DNA of 64,000 bases from Gnomoniopsis sp. IMI 355080 (GCA_027946555.1 JAPEVC010000031.1:124001-188000), one strand, 5' to 3'; shown: positions 1-12,132, counted from the stretch's first letter. Numbers and translations: made by a program. The notes: generated by a model not told the origin, from the sequence alone.

Positions 1-759
1 TCCTGGCCCAGCGGGACCGAGAATTGCGGCAGGTTACCTGTCAGCGTGTCGCGCAGCACCTGCACCGGATTCGTCTTGAGCTGCCTGTCAAACACCTCCA
101 TCCACTGCATGTCGCGGAAGCGTTTGCTGTCGTCGTTGGCCGAGAGGCTGTGGAGCCAGTCGTTGAGGTGTTGTGCCCAGGTTGTCGATGCACTCCACGC
201 TTTGGGCTTGTTGTCTTTTTGCGCCCTCTCCCTCATTAGCATTACACCAACACTCCCCAAGTGAACGTAAGGAGATATCGGCAAAGACGCCTCACTTACA
301 GTCGTCAATATTCCAAATCAACCCCAGAACCCCTCCAGTCTTAAGCACACCACCCAACTCCGCCAGGGGCCCCTCCTCAGCAAACCAATGAAAAGCCTGC
401 GCAACCACGACACCATCCGCCCACCCCTCTCCCTCTACCACCACTTCCCGCAGTGCCTCCGCCTTCCCAGCCCGCACATGCACCCTACTCGACGCCTTCG
501 CCTCCAGCTCGGCCCGCATCTCCGCATGCGGCTCTACAGCCACCACCTCAAACCCTTCGTGCCTTGCTGCCAGCGCCTCCGTGAACTTGCCTGTGCCCGC
601 CGCCACCTCGACAATGTGTGCGTGCGCTTTGTCGGCGAGCCGCATGTGCGTCAGGAGCGCTTGCACTGCAGACGCGGGGTACGCCGGTCGATGGGCATCG
701 TAGGCGGAGGCATTGTGGAAACCTGCAGCTGCAGCAGGGGCGAGAGACATTGTGGTCAT
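1..759 (-). CDS. SAM-dependent methyltransferase, type 11 class (3' end cut by window edge)
   Basis: Class I methyltransferase that would use S-adenosylmethionine on an unknown, probably small, substrate. Two exons are seen on the minus strand, 759-300 and 214-1, joined over an 85-bp intron (215-299, donor GTAAGT, acceptor AAAAG). The join restores the family sequence WNIDDYNKPKAW. The SAM-binding motif I is EVAAGTGK (residues 51-58), the acidic strand-2 end is VVAVEP (E76), and QAFHWF (121-126) is the usual motif of the yeast CRG1/TMT1-like branch. The second exon carries the typical HLNDW block. The start is the first ATG (759); ATG 750 is an alternative. The codon at 774 sometimes taken as a start is GTG. 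The reading frame is still open at base 1, so the C-terminus is missing. The family assignment is firm; the substrate is unknown. Confidence 0.88.
215..299 (-). other. Intron of the methyltransferase gene
   Basis: The donor GTAAGT reads from base 299 and the acceptor AG lies at 216-215. Removing it joins the phase-1 T of exon 1 to AC of exon 2 to make the conserved Tyr of the WNIDDYN motif. Confidence 0.85.
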
Positions 760-1917
760 GGTACCTTGATTCACGTATACGTGGGGGGTGGGGGTGGGGA
801 AGGGTCGGTGTGTGCGAAGAAGGTGAACCGGCAGCCCGAAACGACGACGAACAGGAAGATGGTTGAGTAAGTGACCTCCGATGCAAGCTCCGCCAAATCC
901 AGGGTGATCGGGCCGGGCGGATGATATGGATGACGTGCCCGGAGCCGGTATTCCGAAAATACAACGGCACGGGGGTTAGGTCTGGCCGATGCTCCACCGA
1001 CTATATGATACATTTCGAATTCAAGAATGTAATTGATCCTACATAAGCAGTGTCTACTGCTGTCGCGCGTTGTCTGTCACGTGGGCCACGCTGCATCATC
1101 ACGATGGTCCTTCCTCGTCAAACAAGAAGGCCAAAAACAGGTGAATTCGAGGAAGACATAGGCAACCATTCCAATATATCTATCGAATACAAGGTAAACA
1201 CCATAAGTGGATTTCGTGTGTTCATTGGTTATTTTGTGGTAGCTTAAGCTAGTCTACAGTCCATCCCTATGTGGGTTCTCTCTGATGATCGCCGTTGGTG
1301 GTATTAAGCAAATGGGTTAATTTATGGAGAACTTGATAGTGGCATAGGTAAACATATATGGGATCTTCCAAAGTCATCCCCTTGATCCCGTAGTTCCTAC
1401 GTCTTCTCCCTCATATTCATGTCTCATCTGCCTATGAATGCCGTTCGTCCAAATCCACCTGTAATGGCAGCCGTTCGTGGCCTAGGACTTATTGGATGGC
1501 TCGCTGCGGGATTGAATGCGGCGAGCATATCGAGGTATCTTGTAGCTGACCTTCCGCTTTTTGCTTTCATGGTCAGTACTGGGGTTTCTCACCGTCTTTG
1601 CGGTGTTGCTCGCAGCATGACAGGTCTCCTCAACGTGGCCCGTGGATGTGCTCAGGTCATCAGAGTGGACAACAGGCGGCGGCAGAGATACTACAGGATT
1701 TTTGGCATGCGTCTGTAGTATCTGGACGGGCGTCAGGGTCTGGGAGAAGGGGTCGTGACCTGCAGCTGTGTCTCTGCCAATAGGACTGGCAAGCGATGCT
1801 GCCACCATTGATCGAGGCGTGAATTCCGGCGCGTCCGGATTGAGTCTCGATCCCTACAAGAAAGAGTCTATTAGAGACTGCCAAAAGAATTCATGAAGAA
1901 TGATTCTTAGGCGGTAT
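760..1917. other. Intergenic, no supported gene
   Basis: This is the upstream region of the methyltransferase and the downstream region of the HMT1-like gene. A 108-codon minus frame (1482-1808) contains a KKRKV string but has no homology I recognise, no introns and no flanking gene structure. I see no repeat or RNA gene here. Confidence 0.6.
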
Positions 1918-4749
1918 CTATACCTCTTTCTTGTGGCCAGACGGTGTCTTCACTTGCGCAGCCTCTATGTCATCAGTCTCGGCCGAGCCCTCGGCCTTGT
2001 CTTCTGCAGACGTCGTCCGCGCTGCAGCAGGTCGCTTCGGTGTGTGCGAGTCATGGTCGTGGCTTATATCCTTGTCCATCTTGGGCTTGATGAAAGTCTA
2101 CGAGATGAAGACTGTTAGCAGTCATTTCTCAAAATGCTCGGGCCGGGCCAACCTGACCTGCTTAGACCACAGCTCTGCGTACTTGCCGCCGGCTGAGATC
2201 AGCTTTTCGTGGGTACCCTGCTCCAGGATTGCTCCATCGTCAACCACAATGATCCGGTCAGCATTCATGACAGTGGAGAGTCTATGAGCAACGATAAACG
2301 TGGTGCGATTCTTGCAAAGGCGGTGCAGTGCTGCTTGAATCTTTGACTCCGTCTCTGTGTCGATGGCACTCGTTGCCTCCTGTAGCCTTGATTCAGATTT
2401 GAAAGTACCAGTGAGGATGAGAGCAGGACTTACATCCAGAAGGACCATCTTAGGCTTCCTCAGAATGGCACGAGCGATTGCGACTCTCTGTAATTCGCCG
2501 CCAGACAGCTTCATGCCTCGCTCACCCACACGAGTATTGTATCCCTCGCCAAAGCCCAGAATTTGATCATGGATGGCGGCAGCTTTGCAAGCATCGTATA
2601 CCTCTTCGTCAGTCGCATCGAGCCTGGCATAGCGAACATTGTCCATGATGGAATCGTTGAACAAAACAGGACTCTGCGGTACGACGCCAATGTGCGCACG
2701 CAGGCTATGGACGTCGACTCTTCGGATATCTTGACCGTCAATGCGAATGCAACCCTCGGTTACGTCGTAAAATCGATCGAGTAGTTTCAAGATGGTACTC
2801 TTGCCAGCTCCGGTCTTTCCAACAAAGCTGCGGAATGGCGAATCATGATCAGTAATGGGTTGGGGACACGGATGTCAGGGAGGTGGCACTTACGCAATAG
2901 TCTGGCCCGGTTCGACAGACAACGAGATATTCTTCAGAATCTCCTTTTTGTCATCGTAAGAGAAGCGAACGCTTTGGAATTCAACTTTGCCAGACTTGAA
3001 ATCAAGTGGTGGAGCGTTCGGTTCGTTGACGACGTGAGGCTTCGTCTCCATGATCTCGAGGATTCGCTCAGCATCGACCAAGCTCCTGTTCACTGATTTC
3101 CCAAGACCTGCAAAAAAGGTCAAGGGAGATACAAGTTGGGACCAGTAGGTGAGAAGCACGACAAAATCACTGGCATCGATGGAATGCTCCCGAGTGACTT
3201 GCCAAACAGCGAGGAACAGTCCAGCAAGAAGGCCAGCAAGCAGTACGAGATACTGAACCGCTTGAGCCCAGTATAGGTCGACACTGTAGGCTTTGGACTT
3301 TGCCAGCCGCTCTCTAACAGCAGCGGAAAATCTAGTGCACTCGTATGACGTCTGGTTGAACGAGGCGACGGTCGACCAGCCCGTGAATCCTGAGTTCATG
3401 ATGTACCACTCATCGTAGTAAGCCTTGTTGCAAGCCTGACGGGCGGCACGAGAACGGGCGATAGTCGAGGTAGCCAGATAAATAAAAATGGTCGAAGTAC
3501 TAATGGTGATAAGGCCTTCCCAAGGACCGAACTTGGCTGTCAGGTATATGAAGGCAATACCCACGTCAATGATGTTGGGGATCAGCTCAAAGCAGATCGT
3601 ATTGAGCATGCCACTGATGCTATCACTGTTCTGCACTGCCAGAAGCATATCGGAAAGGGTTTTGGTATCGTGAAAGTGGGCGTCCAGGTTCAAGATGTGG
3701 GTGTGAGCGGCCTCCACAATCGCGCCCTCTGAATACTGATCAACAGGAAGCCAGAGTATGCTTCGGATGAGAGAAACTCCAGCTTCCGATGCGCTCAGCT
3801 TGAGGCCCGCAAAGATAAGGACCTGGATCCAAGGGTTTCGGGAGGCCTGTTCGCTTGCAGATCCGCTGAGCGCTTTGGTTACCAATCCCAACTGATTGGG
3901 AATCAGAACATTGAGGGCATTGTTCACTAGCAGACAAACACCGACAAGCGCGGCTCGAACCTGCAGACGGCGGTCGTGGAAAGGCCAGACGTAGGGCAAA
4001 AATAGCTTGAATCCTTTAGCATAGACCAACCAGTTGCCACTTTCCTGAAGGCGTTTGTCAACCTGCTCCTCGGCTTGGCGATGACTTCGTTCCCACTCGG
4101 ACTCTGGGTCCCTGGTGGAGGATTTGGTGGCTTCTTCAGGCTCGGCATCAGTCGAACCATACTCAGATATCAGAGTATCCTCCGAGTCGCCATTGACTCT
4201 CTTCCGTAACAGGGACTGCTGCTCAGAGTGGCTTCCATCTCGCAAGGTACCGCCATTCTTCCAACCGAAGTAGATGATCATGCCCAGGGCGAGGCATAGC
4301 ATACGGACCGCCAAGAACAGGATATTCAAGGCCTCGGTGTATTTCGACAAATGGTAGGCGTGGGTAAGCAGCGACAAGACGGCCAGAAGCGGTTCGACAA
4401 CAAGGCCGATTACAAAGGAGCCGATATAGGTCCGCCAAACAGGTTGCTTGGTATCGTGCAGAATAGCAAACTCAAGGCCGTAAATCATGGCACAAGCAAG
4501 GAGACTGACGGCCGTGTCTCGTGGAGCGTTGTTCCACTGAGTGAGGGCGACAGCATACTGGGCAGCGTAGGTGATAGCTGTGGCACTCAGAAGAGATTTG
4601 ATGAGACGTCGTCTAGGATGCTCGACGATCAACGTGGGCTTCTGGAAGGTGCAGGCGGCAACAGCCGAGCTGAAGAGAAAGTACACAAAGAGAAGAGTAG
4701 GATATGCATAGTGAAGGCTCACGAGGAGCTGATGCAGCGAGATTGCCAT
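1918..4749 (-). CDS. HMT1-like half-size ABC transporter (ABCB/heavy-metal tolerance family)
   Basis: Likely an ATP-driven exporter of thiol-peptide or metal complexes into the vacuole, by analogy with fission-yeast Hmt1. Four exons (4749-2894, 2827-2434, 2379-2158, 2097-1918) give 883 residues. An N-terminal extra membrane domain of about five segments fills residues 1-165, followed by an acidic linker, a six-helix ABC membrane domain and one nucleotide-binding domain. Visible motifs are Walker A GKTGAGKST (622-630), signature LSGGE (726-730) and Walker B/D-loop MVLLDEATSAID (746-757). The start is the ATG at 4749; the open frame continues to 5001 but begins with TTG, so the extra 84 codons are probably leader. 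The last exon, found after a 60-bp intron with a perfect CTAAC branch site, adds a charged tail ending KKEV. The substrate is inferred. Confidence 0.9.
2098..2157 (-). other. Intron 3 of the HMT1-like gene
   Basis: A 60-bp intron with donor GTCAGG (from 2157), branch CTGCTAACAG and acceptor CGTAG. If retained, translation stops after 11 extra codons, giving a shorter protein that lacks the charged 59-residue tail encoded by exon 4. Confidence 0.75.
2380..2433 (-). other. Intron 2 of the HMT1-like gene (54 nt, stop-free, phase 0)
   Basis: Donor GTAAGT at 2433 and acceptor CTACAG ending at 2380. The interval is a multiple of three, has no in-frame stop, and lies between the Asp and Glu codons of the Walker B motif. 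Removing it restores LLDEATSAID; keeping it inserts 18 residues there. Confidence 0.85.
2828..2893 (-). other. Intron 1 of the HMT1-like gene
   Basis: A 66-bp intron with donor GTAAGT (2893), branch ACTGATC and acceptor CCGCAG. Splicing joins the strand before Walker A to FVGKTGAGKST. Confidence 0.88.
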
Positions 4750-5716
4750 GCTGGCGGGTCTGGCTTGAGTGGTTGCTCGCCAGTACGCGGCCAGTATTTG
4801 ACACTCGATCCGCGAATATGTAAGTTGGGTGTCCAAATAAGACTCGACGTGGAAATCGGAACTGTTGAATTCGACGTCGAAAAAAACGGATTGGTCAACA
4901 GAAATTCTGCATGTCGTAGCATTGCATGTTTGTGTTGCGGTGTTGTTGGATGCTCGAGTGGGAGTTTTGGGTGCGGGCGGCAGAGGGCGAGGCAGCTTCA
5001 ATGAAGCACACGCCCAAGCCTGAAGTGGGACGGATTAATGCAGCGAGGAAGGTGCGTAGCAACAGCAACGACAACAGCAACCGTTACTTCCAGATCTAGC
5101 AATGTCGGATACGATTCGCTAATCCGGGGTTGCAGTTTTGGCAGGTTCGCCTCCGGGTCGCCTACCAACCTGGATACCGTCTGATGTGTAGGTATTTTCC
5201 TAGGTAGGTGGATAGCGTCGAGTGCTGTGGTCTTTGAGTCAGTCCCTGGCACCTGCCAGGCCGATCTCGTGGACGGTTGGCTTTTTGATACCTGCTTTTG
5301 CAGGCGAAGCACTCAATCCGAGGCCTGTTGAATGTTTATTGGCCCTCCCCTTTTTTGGTTTAAATGCTTGGTTGGTGGCACAGAAGTGTTCTGACGAAGT
5401 CGGAATGAATATTCAAGCAATCCGGAGTTGCTCGAATGCCGACTGGGGAACTTGTGTAAGTGCTAGAACCAAAGCTCCACTATTAACGCCAGCATCCACT
5501 CCTGAAGTCACCTCCAGCCGTCTGTGCCTAAGAAATAGCTGGACTCGTAAACGATCCCCTGATTGTGTCCCGGTCTGGTGACCAGAATGGTGGGGGAAAA
5601 CTTGAGCCTGTCAAGTGTGTCCCTGGAAGCGCCTGCAGGGGAAAATGAAACTCGCCGCTGTGTGAAGATTCCACCCACCGCAGCTGCTATTGTGGCCCTC
5701 AACAACGACAACACAT

Positions 5717-5733
5717 ACACACACACACACACA
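5717..5733. repeat. (AC)n microsatellite
   Basis: About 8.5 uninterrupted AC units in the intergenic region upstream of the HMT1-like gene. Confidence 0.9.
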
Positions 5734-5839
5734 ACACTAAAAGCAGGTGCAGCCAACACCAATCAAGAACTGGGTAGCCTCGCCCCCAATACTTTAGGTT
5801 CTTGAAGTTGACGTTGCACGTTATGTGTCTGTTGGTAAA

Positions 5840-5866
5840 TTGGTCGGTTGGTCGGTTGGTCGGTCG
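5840..5866. repeat. TTGGTCGG short tandem repeat
   Basis: About three copies of an 8-bp unit (TTGGTCGG), 15 bp before the CT microsatellite. Confidence 0.85.
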
Positions 5867-5876
5867 CCTGTCGGTG

Positions 5877-5879
<3 letters not shown>

Positions 5880-5913
<34 letters not shown>
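5880..5913. repeat. (CT)17 microsatellite
   Basis: An uninterrupted run of 17 CT units, read as GA on the strand of the HMT1-like gene, about 1.1 kb upstream of its start codon. GA/CT tracts are common in fungal promoters but I see no direct sign of function here. Confidence 0.92.
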
Positions 5914-5916
<3 letters not shown>

Positions 5917-8900
5917 GACGGACAGAAGATCGCTGAGATGCTTATACGCAAAGACCTTTGACTTTTTTTTGTAAGTCAGTTACGCCACAAGAATTCGAAC
6001 CGTGTATGTGATTGATACTTGATGGCGAAGAAAAGAAAGGGAGAAAAAAAAGTGGCGTCTCGAGTCCTAGTCTCCTCAACCAACGTTATTCATCGGCATC
6101 TCGCACCATACGTGTTCTCAGTCCTCCAACGTTTCCTCCTTACCCGTCAAGGCCGGCGTTCAACGTAATCAAAGGTTCGACTCACTGTGATCTCGTGGTC
6201 TCGGAATTGCTGTAATCAGTCGCCAGCGGAAGCTATGACACCTGGGCCGGCAGAGGGCCACGTTTAATTTGTCCACCTGCACTGCTTTCCTCCACACTCG
6301 CTGCACCTAATTGGCCTCGTCGAAGGTATAGTGCCCGTGAAATGCGAGCTATGTGAAGGCACTACTTGATCTGATGTCAGCATAGCACTAGATCTGATTG
6401 CTGAGGGGCCTGTATTGCTCAATCTCACCGGCAAAAATGTTGGGCTTTGAATCGCCGTCGTCAGACTGAGTTCATAGGATGGATTATATCGACACTGATA
6501 ACGTGGACCAGAGCACGCGACAAAGACAGACCAGAAAGCAGCATCCATGCGGACTCAGACCTCGTCGACGGCAGGAAGACAAACAGCCATTCCACTGACC
6601 CAAAGAGAAAGCAGAAAGGATATGGAATAATCTCGAAGCAAACCTTTGCCCGGGGAAGCGTCTTCGTCATGGGGAATGCGCCAGGGGTGTCAGGTGATCA
6701 GAAATGGACAGCCACGAGAGAAACGTGCATGGGTCGATGCAGTGTCACCACCTATGTACTCATTGGAAAACGCAGACTAATGTTCCCCAGATAGTTTTCA
6801 CCCGGCTCGTTGACACCAGAGCGTCTCAAAAGTAAGAGCAGAGTTGTGCGGTATGAGATCCATGTTTCTGCGCCTTTTCTTGGATGAGGCTGGGGGTAAA
6901 ATGGATTGGAGCCCGTTGGACGTGGACCCGCTCAGGTCAGTTAGAGAGCCGGTCAGTCGCGTCTGGCTCCGTCCGACTGGCCCAAAGAATTGTGCATTGC
7001 ACGAGACGAGAGCGGCCAGAGCCTTCAAGGATGCTCGGAGGAACCAAACGAATTTGAGGGAAAAAAGGGAGTTGCAGCCTACATGCACGGCCTGGCACCC
7101 AACGCCGCGGTGGGTGCCAACGCAGCATGGTTCTGGGCGACACTCTGTGCGGACTATACCCGGGAATTGCACAGACGCCGCCGTCAGCCATCCCGCCCTC
7201 GCATCTAGAGGGTGGCCTTGGTGTGGTTGGATTTCACTCTCAATCACGATATCTGTATGCGCTGTTCGAGTATCATCGGCCTGGTGGGTTGGCGACTTGC
7301 CCGCGATACAGCTATCAGGTACCGTTGGCTGATACAGTACTTTTTCCCGTGTGGTTGTACAGTACAACCTGAAAACCTGGGGCCTGCACTGCAAATGCAG
7401 GTGCAGATGCAGTCACAGCTCCACCAAAGGACACGCAGCACAGAACGAGACGTCCATGATCTTTGTGCTCCCGGGGCCGAACACCATTTCACGCCCCTGA
7501 CTCACGTTTATGTTTGTCATCCCAACGTACCAAAAGACGGCACTATGATGTTACAGTACTAACGCGACTTCAGCTGGGTCCCGCCGACTCGACTGCGCCT
7601 GTGCTGAAGGATCTTCCAATTCAACAGTGGAACAAAATCGGATGAAGCGTCTGCAGGCAGGCTTGGTCAACTGAGGTGTCACCTGTCAAAGTCTAGCATC
7701 AATTGTCAGAATCTAGTGTCCCACAGGCTCGGAAGGCTCCGTTACTGCACATAGACAGTGGGTCTTTTATGCGCTGCGAAAACTGGGATTTGGAGCCTTG
7801 GCCTCCTCTGGAACGCGGCCTTGCTGACTGCACTGACATTGTAGTAGTTTTATTAGGAAATTGGCGGCAGTTTTCTGTTTTGTGACTCGCCTGCCACTGT
7901 TTCCCTTTCTTTGATATTCTCAAGTCCCAAGCTGCTGGTATCCACTGCTGTGTAACATGACCTGACTCTTTTCTTCTCCCGATCGGAGCACTCCCGAGAT
8001 CGGTTCGGTGCGACCTGTGCCCACATCGTCTCCCGGCCCAGTCCGGACATGTACTTGCCAACGAGAACTCAAAACCACCGTTGCACAAGGTGCCTTTTTC
8101 CGAGCTCAACCCTCACCGTACGTCGAACCCTGAACCGTGTAAATGACAACCCAGGACCGCCAGGACACGCGCGCTGCCGTCTGCCGCGTCCCGCTGCGTT
8201 GCACAGCGTTATCGCCGCATTTAACAACGTTCGGGTCTACCTGAGATCTGGGTCACGACATTTGCCTCAGAGTTAGGCTAACGCGGGGGGTGAGAGCTGT
8301 CTTCCTTCTCGCCCAAGATGCGGTCAATGGGTTGTTTTCGTGGGCGAAAATGCTTTACAGCACTAGTATAGCTCCATAACCAAATTAAGTGTCGGGAGCG
8401 AGCAGATAATGGCTCACACTGTGGCCAAATTTTGCTTCATTGTCCCCTATTATGTTCCGGGTTTCCCTCAAACATTCATTTTGACCGAGACCTTGTAGTT
8501 TTAGCCATTTCCTAGAGCACGACTGGGACTAGTGGCGGCCCGGTCACTTTAACGACGACCTATTGTGTTTCGTGGCTTGTGGGTTCTAGAAACACATATT
8601 TCCTCCGTCTCATTTGGTCTCGCAAGACAAGTCGTAGATGACAAGCAGAAACTTGCCCGGTACAAATCGAGTTCCGTTGACACAAATGTCGCTGGCACAG
8701 TGGCTTCTGGCGGTGCATGGCCAACTCCGGGTCCATATGGTCATACTGAAGTCCACTTGATGATCATGTGTGAGCAACTCAAGAACTCCCCTTTGGTGTG
8801 CTATTGTGGAATCAAACATTGAACATAGGATTGTAAAAACATGAAGAGTTTCTGAGTGTCACTGTAGGTGCAAATTATACATCAGAATCAGCTGGATGGC

Positions 8901-9381
8901 GTGCTTTCTCCTATATCGTAAACTCTCGGCCCCCAAAGGAGGGCCCAAGGGACTTCGACCTGTAGGGACACTTGACCTGGCAAATACACATCTTCTTGCC
9001 GTTCCATCAGTGCCGTCCATATTTCGACTACGCAAAATCTGTCTCGTCATTCCGCTTTCGAGGCCTATAGTGTCTTGAGCAACAACTAGTTTCGCGAATG
9101 GAAGAACATTCTAGTAGAGCACTTATACTGACACCGACCTAGGTAGGTAATCTGCATGCGAAATGACAGGTCCCAAGCAGAAAAGAGCACTGAAACTTGC
9201 CGATAGGAAAAGACCCGTCAGAAAATCAGAAAATAGTATATCACTCCCGATCTACATACTCAACTGTCCAAGGTATCAGGATATCACAATGCAAATAGGC
9301 TTTTCCCACCAAACACCTAGCTTAATCATGAACAAAAGACCGGAGGTGCGCACTACCTCTCAAACGCCTCGTTTCAAATCT

Positions 9382-10323
9382 TCACACAGCGTCTTCTTGC
9401 TGCTTTTGCTTCTCCGCCCCATTGAAGAAGAACATGCCCGTGACCACTGCTTTGCCCCCAGCACTCACAAAAAGCGCCACGGCCGACCCAGCCGTCCTCA
9501 AGATCCCCGCCCCTACCAACGACCCGGCCACCAACGTAACCAAGAACGCCAGCCGCCGATTCCGCGGTCGATTGCCCCCCTCGGACCCGCGCCGCCGCAC
9601 CACCAGCAGCCGCGGGTCTATCACCAAGTCCACCCAAGCGGCCGTCGCCATCGCCGTCGAGATTTCCGTCATGCGTAGGCTGCGGCTCTGCACCACCTGG
9701 CTGCCGCTTGCAAATGCCATCAGCGCGAGGCTGTGCGGCTGCGCCGTGCCGCGAACGTACTGGAGGGCGGCGGCGGCGATGACGAGGAGCGTTTGCAGCG
9801 CGTTGCACAGTATCAGCCAGAGCCGCCGGCGTGGGCCCACGAGGTGCGAGAGTTGGCCGGTGAAATAGGCGCCGGCGAGGAAGAGGGAGAGGGCTATGGC
9901 GGTATTGATGGTGGAGAAAGCGGCGCCGTCGAGGGGAGGGAGGATGAGTGCCATGGACAGGAGTACCGTGTTGCCGGTTTGGTTGGAGGCGAAGCAGTGG
10001 TAGTCGGGGAAGGAGATGACATCTTTAAGGAAGGGCCCAATGTTAGTGGGACGGTGGAAATTTGGTGGTGAGATCTACATACCTTGCATTCCTGTGCAAA
10101 AGGTCAGGATGAGCAATTCGATTTCAGCAAAGAGTGATGGCCGCACGTCCTCGAAGAGGTGTTTCTTTGCCACGGAGACCAAGTTGTGCTGCTGTGTAGT
10201 TTGGGAAGCCAAAGAAGGTGGTGTGGTTGGTTGTGGGATGGTCTGTTGGGTCTGCTCTGAACCGCTATGCAAAGTTGACCCCTGGGATAGTTGGGAGTCC
10301 AGAGACGTCATCTCGTGATGCAT
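9382..10323 (-). CDS. DUF1275 (YoaK-type) membrane protein
   Basis: A polytopic membrane protein of unknown function. Two exons (10323-10083, 10022-9382) encode 293 residues, normal for fungal members. The first 60 residues are polar and Gln/Ser/Thr-rich. The family core begins near residue 66 with a hydrophobic helix. It continues through GMQDVISF and the hallmark NQTGN (94-98), where the 60-bp intron (donor GTATGT, branch CTAAC, acceptor AAAG) has been removed. Further hydrophobic segments follow to about residue 280, and the protein ends in a short charged tail. The start ATG (10323) is followed by a second ATG four codons on. A TATATAAA string on the plus strand (10388-10395), 65 bp upstream, could be a TATA element. 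Bacterial relatives are annotated only as conserved membrane proteins, so no substrate is proposed. Confidence 0.88.
10023..10082 (-). other. Intron of the DUF1275 gene
   Basis: A 60-bp intron: donor GTATGT, branch CACTAACAT, acceptor TTAAAG. Splicing rebuilds GMQDVISF before the NQTGN motif. Confidence 0.85.
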
Positions 10324-12132
10324 TCACAATGCACAGTCCTCATGTGGCAGACAAGGTGATGATATAATACGGGCCCGGGGGCCACTGTATATAAAGTCTA
10401 GCAGGAGTTGCGGGTTCACCACGATGAGAGAGCAAGGGCCAAGTGAAAAGAATGAGAGCGTTCTGCAAGATATGCTTATATCAATTTGTATGAAAGTGCT
10501 CAAAGCCAACTGGTAGAGGAGGGAGAAGGCAGAAATTTAGGAACAGAATCCTAAGATCTTATGTTCACTCACAGTCAACACGGACAAGATCAGTGACCGC
10601 CTTCACCAATGCCTTCTTGAATCATGCCTTGGCACGCTAGAATACTCCCTCAAACGCCACTGCAGATGGACACTTGCCTGAGAAGTAGACGGGAGGTCGT
10701 GACGCAGAAGCCCCCAAGTACGGCTGACACCGACTCCCGGGCGACGCTACCTGGATCATGCCCTCGCCCGCATCGAAGGAGGCTGTCAAACATGGACTCC
10801 TGGATATATGACTGGACAGATATGCGTCGTTTCGGAGCCGTGGTTGCGCCAAGGGTGGAGGAGATACGAGTCGAATGCTACTGTCCCTTCCAGGCTTCTC
10901 GGCGAGGAAACCGAGCCTCTCCACGTGCGAGGTACCTATTTCGATTCATTTCTGTTGCACCCATCGCCCTGTGGGCCTGGCGGCGGATGGCGAGCATATC
11001 CCCGGTCCCTGGACCCACAAAACCGGCTTGGATGGTCCGTCGCCGCCGGAACACATACCCGTTTGACGTCGTTTGTCACGATATCATGAGGACATAGTAA
11101 AGGAAGAGCTTGAACGTTGATTGCAAGCTCCGAATACTAAGAGCCCTCACCGGCAATCAGCCGAACACCATCACTCTGTAACACCTGCCAACCAAGTCGT
11201 CGTGATGATGGGAAAATCGGTGCAGGCTCACTGGCAGGACTTGTGTCGTGGATGGCTTGTGTTGCGGCAGCAGCCGCAGGAACGGGACGGCAAAGTGGAG
11301 TCGGCTCTCGGTGCGCATCCCGGAAAAGGTAAAGTACATACAACCTTATTTTCGACCACTGGCCGACATCCGATGGCAGCGAGGTGACCCGACATCCGAC
11401 CAGCATCTTAATATGGCCGGCCTTGGTTCTGCCCGCCGTCCAGTGACGAGCAACACAGAGACGTTAGGAATCTCCCAAGCCTCATCGGCCACTTATACGA
11501 AAGACGCGGACTTCAAAAAACTTGTGAGGCCGGATTCGTGGACAAGCACACCCGCCCGGATCGCAACTAGTAAGAGGATCGATGGGTTGAAGTCCCATAA
11601 ACGTTGGTGAACTCTTCAGACATACAAGCATGACTGGACATCTCTGAAGTCTGTGACATTGGTCAGCATTGTGATACGTTACACGATACGAGAATCCTCT
11701 TGTCGAGCATCACACCTAGCTGCTTGGCCATCCCGTCTTCGCCTGCTTCTCGAAAGTGCGCCATCATCCCGACAACCTTAAAATCTCGTGGTACATCTAC
11801 TTAACCGCCTTACAACCGCACGGCTAGAAATGGTGCCGCCGAGTGCCGTTGCCGACGGACGAGGTGGCCCGTGACAACGTCTTGAAGAAGCGCTGGGATC
11901 AGCTCCTTTGCAAATAACATCAAAGCTCTACTGCACCTTGAAACAAATACTCTCACTGTGGTCTGCCGCCCAGTCTGCCGCCCAGTCTGCCGCCCAGTCT
12001 GCCGCCCAGTCTGCCGCCCTGGGGCTTCATGACTGGACACCGGGCGCTTTCAGGGCGTGATCAATACCATGCGAGGGATTTATGTACACCGCTAATTGCG
12101 AAGGCTGAAGCTTCAATAGTATTTCGTGAACC
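10324..12132. other. Intergenic, contains a 12-bp minisatellite
   Basis: Upstream region of the DUF1275 gene and downstream region of the Cys-rich membrane protein gene. Apart from the minisatellite at 11961-12020 and a TATA-like string at 10388 I see no feature. Frames of 90-160 codons on both strands at 10.6-11.6 kb lack recognisable domains. Confidence 0.55.
11961..12020. repeat. 12-bp minisatellite, five copies
   Basis: Five head-to-tail copies of GTCTGCCGCCCA, the last with one change (final base T). The minus strand would read as repeated Gly-Arg-Gln-Thr, but that frame has no other support as a gene. Confidence 0.95.

Larger units (their letters stand above)
4750..9381. other. Long gene-free tract upstream of the HMT1-like gene
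   Basis: About 4.6 kb between the HMT1-like start and the end of the DUF1275 gene. It contains three short tandem repeats (5717-5913), a CCTAGGTA motif at 5199 and 9138, and TACAGTAC at 7333, 7358 and 7552. Overlapping frames on both strands at 6.8-7.4 kb are not supported by splice structure or recognised domains. T-arm-like strings (for example GGTTCGACTC near 6173) lack a foldable tRNA around them. Confidence 0.6.

Noticed and set aside
1482..1808. 108-codon minus frame with a KKRKV string
   Set aside because: No ATG-to-stop gene context, no homology recognised, and it overlaps frames on the other strand; likely a chance frame.
4750..5001. 84-codon N-terminal extension of the HMT1-like protein
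   Set aside because: The frame begins with TTG, not ATG, and the extension lacks conserved sequence; the ATG at 4749 directly precedes the membrane domain.
6150..6215. Possible tRNA T-arm (GGTTCGACTC)
   Set aside because: No acceptor-stem partner, D-arm or anticodon arm can be formed around it.
6798..7394. 198-codon minus frame and 162-codon plus frame over the same DNA
   Set aside because: Frames on both strands without domains, splice structure or coding-like composition.
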